Below the pieces are notes generated by a model. It was not told the origin of the DNA. It saw only the letters and a list, made by a program, of their open reading frames with translations, and did no database searches. Positions 1-6,426 of a DNA stretch of 17,319 bases are shown here, one piece after another. Numbering within the stretch: position 1 is the first letter of the stretch; each line of letters opens with the position of its first letter. The DNA comes from CBW1002 sp046081905 (GTDB lineage Bacteria > Cyanobacteriota > Cyanobacteriia > PCC-6307 > Cyanobiaceae): the NCBI GenBank assembly GCA_046081905.1, contig JBJTWS010000002.1, forward strand, positions 1-17,319, given 5' to 3'. The translations under genes were made by a program, and so were the position numbers.

Positions 1-103
1 CGAGGGCGCGCAGCAGGGCGAGGGCCTGGTCAGAGGCGAGCGGTTCGACGTGATCCGGCGACTGGATCACGGCTGAATCCACGGGATCGGCCTCCTGATT
101 CAT
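1..103 (-). CDS. Probable ArsR-family repressor, N-terminal part (cut by window edge)
   Basis: An open frame starts at ATG 103-101 and runs off the left edge. Only 34 residues are visible, beginning MNQEADPVDS and ending ALALLRAL. The last part resembles the first helix of ArsR/SmtB winged-helix repressors, which commonly read LLRALADPTR. The gene is divergent from a GAPDH-arsJ pair, and a consensus ArsR operator lies between them, which is the standard arrangement for an autoregulated arsenic-responsive repressor. The assignment rests mostly on this context, because the metal-binding cysteines and DNA-reading helix lie outside the window. It could be another small gene of the ars island. Confidence 0.5.
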   Translation of the reverse strand, partial: MNQEADPVDSAVIQSPDHVEPLASDQALALLRAL

Positions 104-151
104 CACTGCCGACCTGATGGCGACTGGCATGTGACGCACGACACCGGATCC

Positions 152-167
152 ATCAACCCTAGTTGAT
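152..167. promoter_or_regulatory. ArsR operator (inverted repeat)
   Basis: A perfect 6-bp inverted repeat, ATCAAC-CCTA-GTTGAT, contains the ATCAA-N6-TTGAT core known for ArsR operators. It lies in the 97-bp gap between the probable arsR and the GAPDH gene, about 33 bp upstream of the GAPDH start. Arsenite-released repression of both directions is the expected behaviour. No convincing -35/-10 pair could be fixed around it. Confidence 0.75.
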
Positions 168-200
168 CTATGGTCCCGCACCGGGTCCGCTGCATCCGCC

Positions 201-1265
201 ATGAAACTCGGCATCAATGGCTTCGGCCGCATCGGTCGGCTGGTGTTCCGTGCCCTGTGGGGCCGCCCCGGCATTGAGCTGGTGCATGTCAACGATCCGG
301 CCGGGGATGCCCGCAGCGCCGCCCATCTGCTCGCCTTCGATTCGGTGCATGGCCGCTGGCCGCAGGCCGTGCAACCGAACCCCGAAGGACAGGGACACAG
401 TCCCGGCTTCATCGTCGGCACGTCGCCCGTGAGCTGGAGCCAGCAGAGCGATCCCACCGCCGTGCCCTGGCGTGAGGCGGGCGTGGAGATGGTGCTCGAA
501 TGCAGCGGCCGGTTCAAGACGCCCGAAACCCTGCAGCCCTACTTCGAGGCGGCGGGGCTCCAGCGGGTGCTGGTGGCCTGCCCCGTGAAGGGGGAGATCG
601 CCGGCGCGGAGGCGCTGAACGTGGTGTTCGGGATCAACCACCACCGCTACGACCCCGGCCTGCACCGGCTGATCACCGCCGCCTCCTGCACCACCAACTG
701 TCTGGCACCGGTGGTGAAGGTGGTGCACGAGCGCTTCGGCATCGACCACGGCTCGATCACCACCCTGCACGACATCACCAACACCCAGGTGGTGGTGGAT
801 GGCTTCAAGGGCGATCTGCGCCGGGCCCGCTCCTGCAGCCAGAGCCTGATCCCCACCACCACGGGCTCGGCCAAGGCGATCGGAATGATCTTCCCGGAGC
901 TGCAGGGACGGCTCAACGGCCACGCCGTGCGGGTGCCGCTGCTGAATGCCTCGCTCACCGATGCGGTGTTCGAGCTCCAGCACAGGGTCACCGCCGAGGA
1001 GGTGAACCGGGCCTTCGAGGAGGCCGCCAACGGCGAACTGGCGGGAATCCTGGGCTACGAGAGCCGGCCGCTGGTGTCGGTGGATTACGTGAACGATCCC
1101 CGCAGCGCCATCGTGGATGGCCCCTCCACCCTGGTGGTGAATGGCACCCAGCTGAAGGTCTACGCCTGGTACGACAACGAATGGGGCTACAGCTGCCGCC
1201 TGGCGGATCTGGCCTGCCACGTGGCTGCGCTTGAGGCTGCCGCACGCGACGCTGCCGCCCGATGA
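201..1265 (+). CDS. gap: Glyceraldehyde-3-phosphate dehydrogenase of the arsenate-detoxification (ArsJ-linked) type
   Basis: This 354-residue protein is a full-length GAPDH. The Rossmann start INGFGRIGRL is at residues 5-14, and Asp32 in VNDPAG suggests NAD use. The catalytic segment ASCTTNC has the nucleophile at Cys163, and the partner His190 lies in TTLHDITNTQ. The C-terminal YAWYDNEWGY motif is present. Its stop overlaps the arsJ start by 4 nt (ATGA), so the two are translationally coupled. In known gapdh-arsJ operons the enzyme uses arsenate in place of phosphate to form 1-arseno-3-phosphoglycerate, which ArsJ exports. The operon and upstream ArsR-type operator indicate that role rather than central glycolysis, although the fold alone cannot exclude housekeeping activity. 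Confidence 0.93.
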   Translation: MKLGINGFGRIGRLVFRALWGRPGIELVHVNDPAGDARSAAHLLAFDSVHGRWPQAVQPNPEGQGHSPGFIVGTSPVSWSQQSDPTAVPWREAGVEMVLECSGRFKTPETLQPYFEAAGLQRVLVACPVKGEIAGAEALNVVFGINHHRYDPGLHRLITAASCTTNCLAPVVKVVHERFGIDHGSITTLHDITNTQVVVDGFKGDLRRARSCSQSLIPTTTGSAKAIGMIFPELQGRLNGHAVRVPLLNASLTDAVFELQHRVTAEEVNRAFEEAANGELAGILGYESRPLVSVDYVNDPRSAIVDGPSTLVVNGTQLKVYAWYDNEWGYSCRLADLACHVAALEAAARDAAAR

Positions 1266-2515
1266 AACCTCTCAGCGGACTGCAGCAATACGCCATCGTG
1301 TCGGCCAACTACTGGGTGTTCACCCTCACCGATGGGGCCCTGCGCATGCTGGTGGTGTTCCACTTCCACCAGCTCGGCTACTCCACCCTGGAGATCGCCT
1401 TTCTCTTCCTCTTCTACGAGTTCTTCGGCATCCTCACCAACCTCACCGGCGGCTGGCTGGGGGCCCGTTTCGGGTTGCGGCTCACCCTCTGGGCGGGAAC
1501 GCTGCTGCAGGTGGCCGCCCTGCTGCTGCTGATTCCGGTGTCCGATGGCTGGCCGCGCTGGTGGAGTGTGGCCTATGTGATGGTGGCCCAGGCACTCAGC
1601 GACATCGCCAAGGACCTCAACAAGATGAGCGCCAAGAGCGCCATCAAGACGGTGGTGCCGGAAACCCAAGACGACCTCAGCCGGGGCGAGAACCAGCTGT
1701 TCCAGTGGGTGGCGATCCTCACCGGCTCGAAGAACGCCCTCAAGGGGGTGGGCTTCTTCCTGGGAGGACTGCTGCTCACCACCATCGGCTTCCGGGCCGC
1801 CGTGGCCACGATGGCGGCTGGCCTGTTCCTCGCCTTTCTGATCACCCTGGTGCTGCCGGGCGAGATCGGGAAGATGAAGCAGAAGCCGGCCTTCCGCGCA
1901 CTGTTCTCGAAATCCAGGGGCATCAACGTGCTGTCGCTGGCTCGCTTCTTCCTCTTCGGAGCCCGCGATGTGTGGTTCGTGGTGGCCCTGCCGGTGTTCC
2001 TGCAGGCCTCCCTGGGCTGGCAGTACTGGGAGGTGGGCGGCTTCCTGGGCCTCTGGGTGATCGGCTACGGCCTCGTGCAGGGATCGGCGCCGGCCCTGCG
2101 GCGGGCCTGGGGCCAGAGCGGCCCGCCGGGGGTGGCGGCGGTGGAGTTCTGGAGCGCCCTGCTCACCGCAATCCCCGCCCTGATCGCGATCACCCTCTGG
2201 CGCCAGGGGGGCCATCCGGAGGTTGTGGTGGTGGTGGGCCTGGCGGTGTTCGGGGTGGTGTTCGCGATGAATTCCTCGATCCACAGCTACATGGTGCTGG
2301 CCTACACCGATGCCGAGTCGGTGAGCCTCAACGTGGGGTTCTATTTCATGGCCAACGCCGCCGGCCGCCTGGTGGGAACGCTGCTCTCAGGGGCGATGTT
2401 CCTGAAGGGAGGCCTGCCCGCCTGCCTGTGGACCTCCACCGCCCTGGTGGCCGCCGCCGCCCTGGTGAGCACCCGTCTGCCCGTTCCGCCCCGGCAGCAG
2501 CCGTTCAGCGGGTGA
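1262..2515 (+). CDS. arsJ: Organoarsenical efflux permease ArsJ (MFS)
   Basis: A 417-residue multi-spanning membrane protein of the major facilitator superfamily. Hallmarks of ArsJ are visible: the N-terminal stretch NYWVFTLTDGALRMLVVFHF (about residues 16-35), the loop AKDLNKMSAKSAIK between membrane segments, and the segment ILTGSKNALKGVGFFLGG. The length is usual for the family. In characterised systems ArsJ exports 1-arseno-3-phosphoglycerate made by the adjacent GAPDH, giving arsenate resistance. The ATG overlaps the GAPDH stop, and expression presumably depends on the ArsR operator upstream. It looks intact, with no lesions. Confidence 0.93.
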   Translation: MKPLSGLQQYAIVSANYWVFTLTDGALRMLVVFHFHQLGYSTLEIAFLFLFYEFFGILTNLTGGWLGARFGLRLTLWAGTLLQVAALLLLIPVSDGWPRWWSVAYVMVAQALSDIAKDLNKMSAKSAIKTVVPETQDDLSRGENQLFQWVAILTGSKNALKGVGFFLGGLLLTTIGFRAAVATMAAGLFLAFLITLVLPGEIGKMKQKPAFRALFSKSRGINVLSLARFFLFGARDVWFVVALPVFLQASLGWQYWEVGGFLGLWVIGYGLVQGSAPALRRAWGQSGPPGVAAVEFWSALLTAIPALIAITLWRQGGHPEVVVVVGLAVFGVVFAMNSSIHSYMVLAYTDAESVSLNVGFYFMANAAGRLVGTLLSGAMFLKGGLPACLWTSTALVAAAALVSTRLPVPPRQQPFSG

Positions 2516-2580
2516 GCGGCCGGCGGGTCGCTGCCGCGGAACCTAAAGTTGCCCCATTGCCCTGTCCCTCCGCACGCCCG

Positions 2581-3018
2581 ATGGTCCGCTCCGGCCTCCA
2601 CCGCTTCGGCACCCTGCGGTCGGCCCTGCTGATCGGGGCCAGCGTGGCGCTTGTGGGGGTGTCGAGCACCGCCAGCGCCCGCGGCAACAGCTCCGGCGCC
2701 AGCACCACCCCCACCCTTGGTGAGGCCCTCAGCCCTTCCACCGCCGAGCAGAAGGCCCTGAGCGAACACCTGCGGGCGAAGGGCGCCATTTTCTATGGCG
2801 CCTGGTGGTGCCCGGCCTGCTTCAAGCAGAAGAACCTCTTCGGCAAGGAGGCCGGCGATCGCCTCCCCTACGTGGAATGCGACAAGGAGGAGGCCGGTCG
2901 CAAGCGCTGCATCGCCGCCAAGATCCGCGCCTTCCCCACCTGGGAGCTGGCGGGCAAGCGGCTGGAGGGGGTGCAGACGATCGAGCAGCTCAAGCTGTGG
3001 AGTGGCTTCGGCCGTTGA
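2581..3018 (+). CDS. Exported thioredoxin-fold protein with CPAC motif (VKOR/LTO1-type Trx domain)
   Basis: A 145-residue protein with an N-terminal signal peptide (hydrophobic segment at about residues 15-28, likely cleavage near the ASA at 31-33). The redox motif is WWCPAC with Cys77 and Cys80, followed by FKQKNLFGKEAG, two further cysteines (100 and 110) and a cis-proline context AFPTWEL. This closely resembles the thioredoxin domain fused to vitamin K epoxide reductase in cyanobacteria, but here it stands alone. It likely acts in thiol oxidation or disulfide exchange in the periplasm or thylakoid lumen. The ATG was chosen because it gives a good signal peptide. It lies 65 bp after arsJ, so co-transcription is possible but a link to arsenic is unproven. 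Confidence 0.8.
   Translation: MVRSGLHRFGTLRSALLIGASVALVGVSSTASARGNSSGASTTPTLGEALSPSTAEQKALSEHLRAKGAIFYGAWWCPACFKQKNLFGKEAGDRLPYVECDKEEAGRKRCIAAKIRAFPTWELAGKRLEGVQTIEQLKLWSGFGR
2855..2862. repeat. HIP1 octamer
   Basis: GCGATCGC inside the thioredoxin-like gene; HIP1 is over-represented in many cyanobacterial genomes. Confidence 0.8.
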
Positions 3019-3019
3019 G

Positions 3020-3062
3020 CTGAGCCCACCACCCGCCCCACAGGGCGGAGCTCAGGGCTCAG
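3020..3062. terminator. Hairpin terminator between convergent genes
   Basis: An outer inverted repeat CTGAGCCC/GGGCTCAG (3020-3027, 3055-3062) encloses an inner stem CCGCCC-CACA-GGGCGG (3033-3048). It lies between the stop of the thioredoxin-like gene and the stop of the leftward membrane protein, so it could terminate in both directions. No long T tract follows, so factor-independent activity is uncertain. Confidence 0.5.
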
Positions 3063-3724
3063 AGCTCCCCCACGGCCCGCCAGGCCAGGTAAGCGGAGAA
3101 GCCGAAGCCGAGGATCGCCTGGATGCGCACCTGGTGCTGCGCCAGCCAAGGCGCCAGCGTCTCCAGCGCCCGGCGGCCGCGGCGGCCGCCGAGCTGCACC
3201 AGAACCGGTGGGGCCAGGGCCGGCAGCAGCGTGATCGCCGCCACCAGGGTCACCAGCAGCGCCTCCACCGCCAGTGGCGGCCGGGCCCGGGTCAGGTCCT
3301 GCAGGGCCGGCAGGAACAGCACCATCGAGGTGAGGTTCGTGGCCATGCTGCCCACCCCCAGCAGCACCGCCCGCCCCAGCCCCACGGACGCCGCCGCGGG
3401 GGCCGCTCGGCCGGCCCGCCGCCGCAGACGCCGCAGGGCAAACAGGAGCAGGAGCAGGGCCAGCCCCCCGTGCACCGCCGCGGCCACCGGATCGGGCCCC
3501 ACCGTGCGGGGCGGCAGCACATGGCCCAGCAGCAGCCCCGCCGCACTCCAGCCGGCCACCACCAGGGCGGCCCCGGCGGCGAAGCCCCAGCTGGGTGCCA
3601 GGCCAGTGGTGCTGCGCCCGAGAATCATCACCTGCAGGATCAGCACCAGCGGACTCACCGCCGCCCCGAGGGCCAGCGGCAGCACCTCGATCAGCAGCTC
3701 TACCACCCGTGGAACGGTGCCCAT
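3059..3724 (-). CDS. GAP-family (SfLAP/LysE-like) integral membrane protein
   Basis: A 221-residue, strongly hydrophobic protein with about six predicted membrane segments. The start resembles GAP/Sap family proteins: ELLIEVLPLALGAAVSPLVL at about residues 9-28, with the conserved Ser-Pro in the first helix. Arg-rich cytoplasmic loops (LRRLRRRAGR) lie mid-protein. Family members are transporter-like proteins related to LysE exporters; the mycobacterial member is involved in lipid transport. The substrate here is unknown. It is divergent from trpF with only 39 bp between starts, and convergent with the thioredoxin-like gene. Confidence 0.72.
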   Translation of the reverse strand: MGTVPRVVELLIEVLPLALGAAVSPLVLILQVMILGRSTTGLAPSWGFAAGAALVVAGWSAAGLLLGHVLPPRTVGPDPVAAAVHGGLALLLLLFALRRLRRRAGRAAPAAASVGLGRAVLLGVGSMATNLTSMVLFLPALQDLTRARPPLAVEALLVTLVAAITLLPALAPPVLVQLGGRRGRRALETLAPWLAQHQVRIQAILGFGFSAYLAWRAVGEL

Positions 3725-3763
3725 GCCCCCAGCTTGGCCTCACTCCCCCGCCGCCGCGCCGCG

Positions 3764-4417
3764 ATGACGCGGGTGAAGATCTGCGGCATCCGCCGCCGCC
3801 ACGATGCCCTGCGGGCGGCGCAGGCCGGCGCCGATGCGGTGGGGGTGCTGGTGGGCCGCCGGCACCCCAGCCCCGACTTCATCCCCCCGGATCATGCGGC
3901 GGAGATCCTCGATTCCCTGCCCCCGTTCGTGCACGGGGTTCTGGTGTCGCATCTGGAGGAGCCGGACGCCCTGGCGGATCTGATCGCGCGCACCGGAGCC
4001 GCCGTGGTGCAGGTGCATGGCCCCATGCCGCCGGAGGGGCTGCGGGAACTGCGCCGCGGCCGGCCAGGGCTCCGGATCCTGCGGGCCGTTCATCTCCTGG
4101 GCCCGGAAAGCCTGGAGGCCGCCGCGGCCCTGGCCCCCTGGGTGGATGGGCTGGTGGCCGACAGCGCCAATCCCCGCACCGGCCAGGTGGGGGGCACCGG
4201 CCTGGTGCACGACTGGCGGCTTTCGGCCCGCCTGCGGGAGCGCGTGGCGGTGCCGCTGATCCTGGCCGGCGGCCTCCACGCCGGCAACGTGGGCGAGGCG
4301 ATCGCCCGGGTGAGCCCCTGGGCGGTGGATGTGAATTCCGGCGTGAAGGGCGCCGATGGCTACAAGGATCCAGCCAGGCTGCGGGAGTTCCTGGAGGCGG
4401 TGCGCTCGCGGAGGTAG
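3764..4417 (+). CDS. trpF: Phosphoribosylanthranilate isomerase-like protein (divergent TrpF)
   Basis: A 217-residue (beta/alpha)8 barrel of usual TrpF length. The N-terminus MTRVKICGI supplies the catalytic base Cys7. Asp133 in GLVADS matches the general acid, the phosphate-binding motifs GGTG (143-146) and AGG (168-170) are present, and the end reads VDVNSGVKG. TrpF isomerises N-(5-phosphoribosyl)anthranilate in tryptophan synthesis. The segment GVLVGRRHPSPDF differs from the usual GFVF-SPR signature, and the long C-terminal VNSGVKGADG motif marks a divergent subfamily, so this may be a paralogue rather than the housekeeping enzyme. No other trp genes are nearby. The ATG gives the family-typical N-terminus. 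Confidence 0.8.
   Translation: MTRVKICGIRRRHDALRAAQAGADAVGVLVGRRHPSPDFIPPDHAAEILDSLPPFVHGVLVSHLEEPDALADLIARTGAAVVQVHGPMPPEGLRELRRGRPGLRILRAVHLLGPESLEAAAALAPWVDGLVADSANPRTGQVGGTGLVHDWRLSARLRERVAVPLILAGGLHAGNVGEAIARVSPWAVDVNSGVKGADGYKDPARLREFLEAVRSRR
4298..4305. repeat. HIP1 octamer
   Basis: GCGATCGC inside trpF, in the extended form GGCGATCGCC. Confidence 0.8.
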
Positions 4418-4593
4418 CGCACCGTGGGGCGGGCAGCACCCCGCAGCTCGGGGCGCTGGACCTGGTGCAGGGCCTGGGCGGCCGGAGCCGGCTGGGACGG
4501 CTCCAGGGTGCCGAGGCCCACCACCACCAGAAGGGCCAGCATCAGGGTGAGCAGTTTCTGGGTGGGGGTAGCGGGGGGAGTGCGACGGATCAT
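4360..4593 (-). CDS. Small exported protein, unknown function
   Basis: A 77-residue frame starting MIRRTPPATP with a clear hydrophobic segment (LLTLMLALLVVVGLG, about residues 14-28) and an Ala-rich possible cleavage region (PAPAAQA), then a basic hydrophilic tail. This looks like a signal peptide plus short mature peptide. The last 58 bp overlap the end of trpF on the opposite strand. A perfect CRP-type palindrome lies 75 bp upstream of its ATG. I do not recognise the family. It may be a real small secreted protein or a chance frame in GC-rich DNA; the signal peptide favours real. Confidence 0.5.
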   Translation of the reverse strand: MIRRTPPATPTQKLLTLMLALLVVVGLGTLEPSQPAPAAQALHQVQRPELRGAARPTVRYLRERTASRNSRSLAGSL

Positions 4594-4667
4594 GGGGATT
4601 CCCTCGACCGATGAGCTCAGCTTCGGCGGCCTCGCCAGGGGAGGCTGCGATCTGGCGCATGGCCGGC

Positions 4668-4683
4668 TGTGATCCTGCTCACA
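4668..4683. promoter_or_regulatory. CRP-type operator, copy 1
   Basis: The sequence TGTGA-TCCTGC-TCACA is a perfect match to the CRP consensus TGTGA-N6-TCACA, also used by cyanobacterial SyCRP1-type regulators. It sits 66 bp upstream of the GHL10 start and 75 bp upstream of the divergent small exported protein. The same 18 bases (with GC in front) recur at 6380-6397. Confidence 0.65.
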
Positions 4684-4749
4684 GGCCCTGAAGCGGCCGG
4701 AGCCTCCCGGAGTTCCCCCTAGCGTTCTGATCCTCCGCCCGCCCGAGCC

Positions 4750-6009
4750 ATGGCCCGCCGGCGCCGCCGATTCCTGCTGCTGCTTCTGGCTCTGTGGTGG
4801 CTGGTGCTGCTGCTGCCGTTCCCCGGCCGCCTGAGCGCCCAGCCGGCCGCGGGCCCCGGCACCGAAATCCGCGGCGTGTGGATCACCGCCAACGACATGG
4901 GCACCCTGCGGGACCGGGAGCGGATGAAGGCCGCGGTGCGCCAGCTGGCGGCCCTGAACTTCAACACCCTCTATCCAGTGGTGTGGAACAACGGCTTCGC
5001 CTACTACCCCAGTGCCGTGAGCGAGGGGCGCGGCCTGCAGCACTTCACCTACCGCGGCCTGCAGGGGCAGGACATCCTGGCGGAGCTGATCGAGGAGGCC
5101 CACCGCCAGGGACTGCAGGTGATGCCCTGGTTCGAGTTCGGCTTCATGACCCCGCCCGGCTCCACCGTGGTGCAGCGCCATCCCGACTGGCTCACCCAGC
5201 GGCGCGATGGCAGCCGCACCTCGATCAGCGCCGCCGGGGAAGTGGCCTGGATGAACCCCGTTCACCCGCAGGTGCAGCAGCTGATCACCGATCTGGTGCT
5301 GGAGATCGTGGGCACCTACGACGTGGACGGCATCCAGTTCGATGACCACATGAGCCTGCCGCGCGACTTCGGCTACGACCCGTACACCGTGGCGCTGTAC
5401 CAGCGGGATCCGCCGCCGAAGGACCCCAAGGCCCCGAAACGGGTGGTGCCCACCGATCCCCAGGACGCCGCCTGGGTGCGCTGGCGGGCCGACCGGATCA
5501 CGGCGTTCCTGGCACGGCTGCAGCAGGCCGTGCAGGCGCGCCGAGCGGGAGTGATCCTCTCGATCTCGCCGAACTACTACGACTTCGCCTACAAGCTCCA
5601 GCTCCAGGACTGGCTGGCCTGGGTGCGCCAGGGCCTCGTGGGCGAGGTGGTGATCCAGATCTACCGCCCCGACCTGGAAAGCTTCGTGCCGCAGCTCGAT
5701 CGCCCCGAGGTGCGCGAGAGCCTCGCCAAGGTGCCCACCGGGATCGGGGTGATGAGCGGCCAGCGGAACCGGCCGGCGCCGATGGCCCTGATCCAGGCCC
5801 AGGTGCAGGAAGCGCGGCAGCGGCAGCTGGGGGTGGCGTTCTTCTATCTCGAAAGCCTCTGGGAGCTCAGCGACGAGCCCAAGGACAGCCGCCTGGCGGG
5901 GTTGAGCCAGCTGTTCGCCACGCCGGCGCCGCGTCCCCGCCTGGTGCGGGCGGCGCCGGCCTGGCCCTCTACGCCGCCGCCCCTGCCGCCGCCGCCCCCG
6001 GGCGGCTGA
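4750..6009 (+). CDS. GHL10-type (DUF187) glycosyl-hydrolase-like exported protein
   Basis: A 419-residue protein with an Arg-rich start and long hydrophobic signal segment (MARRRRRFLLLLLALWWLVL, residues 1-20), likely cleaved near the LSAQPA motif at about 28-33. The body matches the glycosyl-hydrolase-like 10 family: EIRGVWITAND near the start, LNFNTLYPVVWNNGFAYYPS, VMPWFEFGF, VDGIQFDDHMSLP and ISPNYYDFAYK. The Asp/Glu pairs in EFGF and FDDH are candidates for the acid residues. Members are TIM-barrel proteins thought to act on cell-wall or polysaccharide substrates outside the cytoplasm. The C-terminus ends in a proline run (PPPLPPPPPGG) and overlaps the convergent gene by 41 bp. A CRP-type site lies upstream. 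Confidence 0.87.
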   Translation: MARRRRRFLLLLLALWWLVLLLPFPGRLSAQPAAGPGTEIRGVWITANDMGTLRDRERMKAAVRQLAALNFNTLYPVVWNNGFAYYPSAVSEGRGLQHFTYRGLQGQDILAELIEEAHRQGLQVMPWFEFGFMTPPGSTVVQRHPDWLTQRRDGSRTSISAAGEVAWMNPVHPQVQQLITDLVLEIVGTYDVDGIQFDDHMSLPRDFGYDPYTVALYQRDPPPKDPKAPKRVVPTDPQDAAWVRWRADRITAFLARLQQAVQARRAGVILSISPNYYDFAYKLQLQDWLAWVRQGLVGEVVIQIYRPDLESFVPQLDRPEVRESLAKVPTGIGVMSGQRNRPAPMALIQAQVQEARQRQLGVAFFYLESLWELSDEPKDSRLAGLSQLFATPAPRPRLVRAAPAWPSTPPPLPPPPPGG

Positions 6010-6334
6010 GGGCCTGGAGATCGGGCGAGAGCACCACCGGCAGTGGCCCGCGGGGCGGAGCCAGCTCCACTTCGGCCCGGCGGCGGGCCTCCTCGGACAG
6101 GGCCCGCCGCTGGGCGTAATCGGCCAGCTCCTGCCAGAGCAGCCGGGCCCGCTCGGGGGCCATCGGCCGCTGGCTGGCCTCGATCACGATCTCGCCCTCC
6201 GCGGTGCGCCGTGCGGTGAGCTGGATGGCCAGTTCCGCGGCTGTGGCCGCACCGGCTGCCTCCAGGGATGCCATCGGTCGTCTCCGAGCACGTGGGGTGG
6301 AAGCCGCCAGGGGATCCCCTGGCGGCAGGTTCAC
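5969..6334 (-). CDS. Small hypothetical protein
   Basis: Up to 121 residues. Its core, ELAIQLTARRTAEGEIVIEA followed by a helical stretch rich in Arg and Glu (about residues 60-90), looks like an evolved alpha/beta protein rather than random frame. The start is uncertain: ATG at 6334 gives 121 residues, but the first 20 coincide with a perfect 24-bp palindrome, so ATG 6274 (101 residues) is equally plausible. The Ala-rich tail overlaps the GHL10 proline tail on the other strand. A CRP-type palindrome lies 48 bp upstream of the longer start. I do not recognise the family. Confidence 0.6.
   Translation of the reverse strand: MNLPPGDPLAASTPRARRRPMASLEAAGAATAAELAIQLTARRTAEGEIVIEASQRPMAPERARLLWQELADYAQRRALSEEARRRAEVELAPPRGPLPVVLSPDLQALSRPGAAAAGAAA
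6303..6326. repeat. Perfect 24-bp palindrome
   Basis: The half-site GCCGCCAGGGGA (6303-6314) is followed directly by its exact reverse complement (6315-6326), with no spacer. It lies either inside the first codons of the leftward hypothetical gene or, if that gene starts at 6274, in its leader. It could be an operator or form a cruciform or RNA hairpin near the start codon. Confidence 0.8.
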
Positions 6335-6381
6335 CCTCCCAGCGGCGGGCGCAGAAGGCCGTGACCGGGCTCAAGGGCAGC

Positions 6382-6397
6382 TGTGATCCTGCTCACA
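6382..6397. promoter_or_regulatory. CRP-type operator, copy 2
   Basis: This is a second perfect TGTGA-TCCTGC-TCACA, identical over 18 bases to the copy upstream of the GHL10 gene, including the non-palindromic 6-bp spacer. It is 48 bp upstream of the ATG at 6334 (108 bp from 6274), in the gap after the end of the HD-GYP gene, so it would most naturally control the leftward hypothetical gene. Confidence 0.65.
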
Positions 6398-6426
6398 CCC
6401 GGCGGCCCCCACCCGGGCGCACCTTC

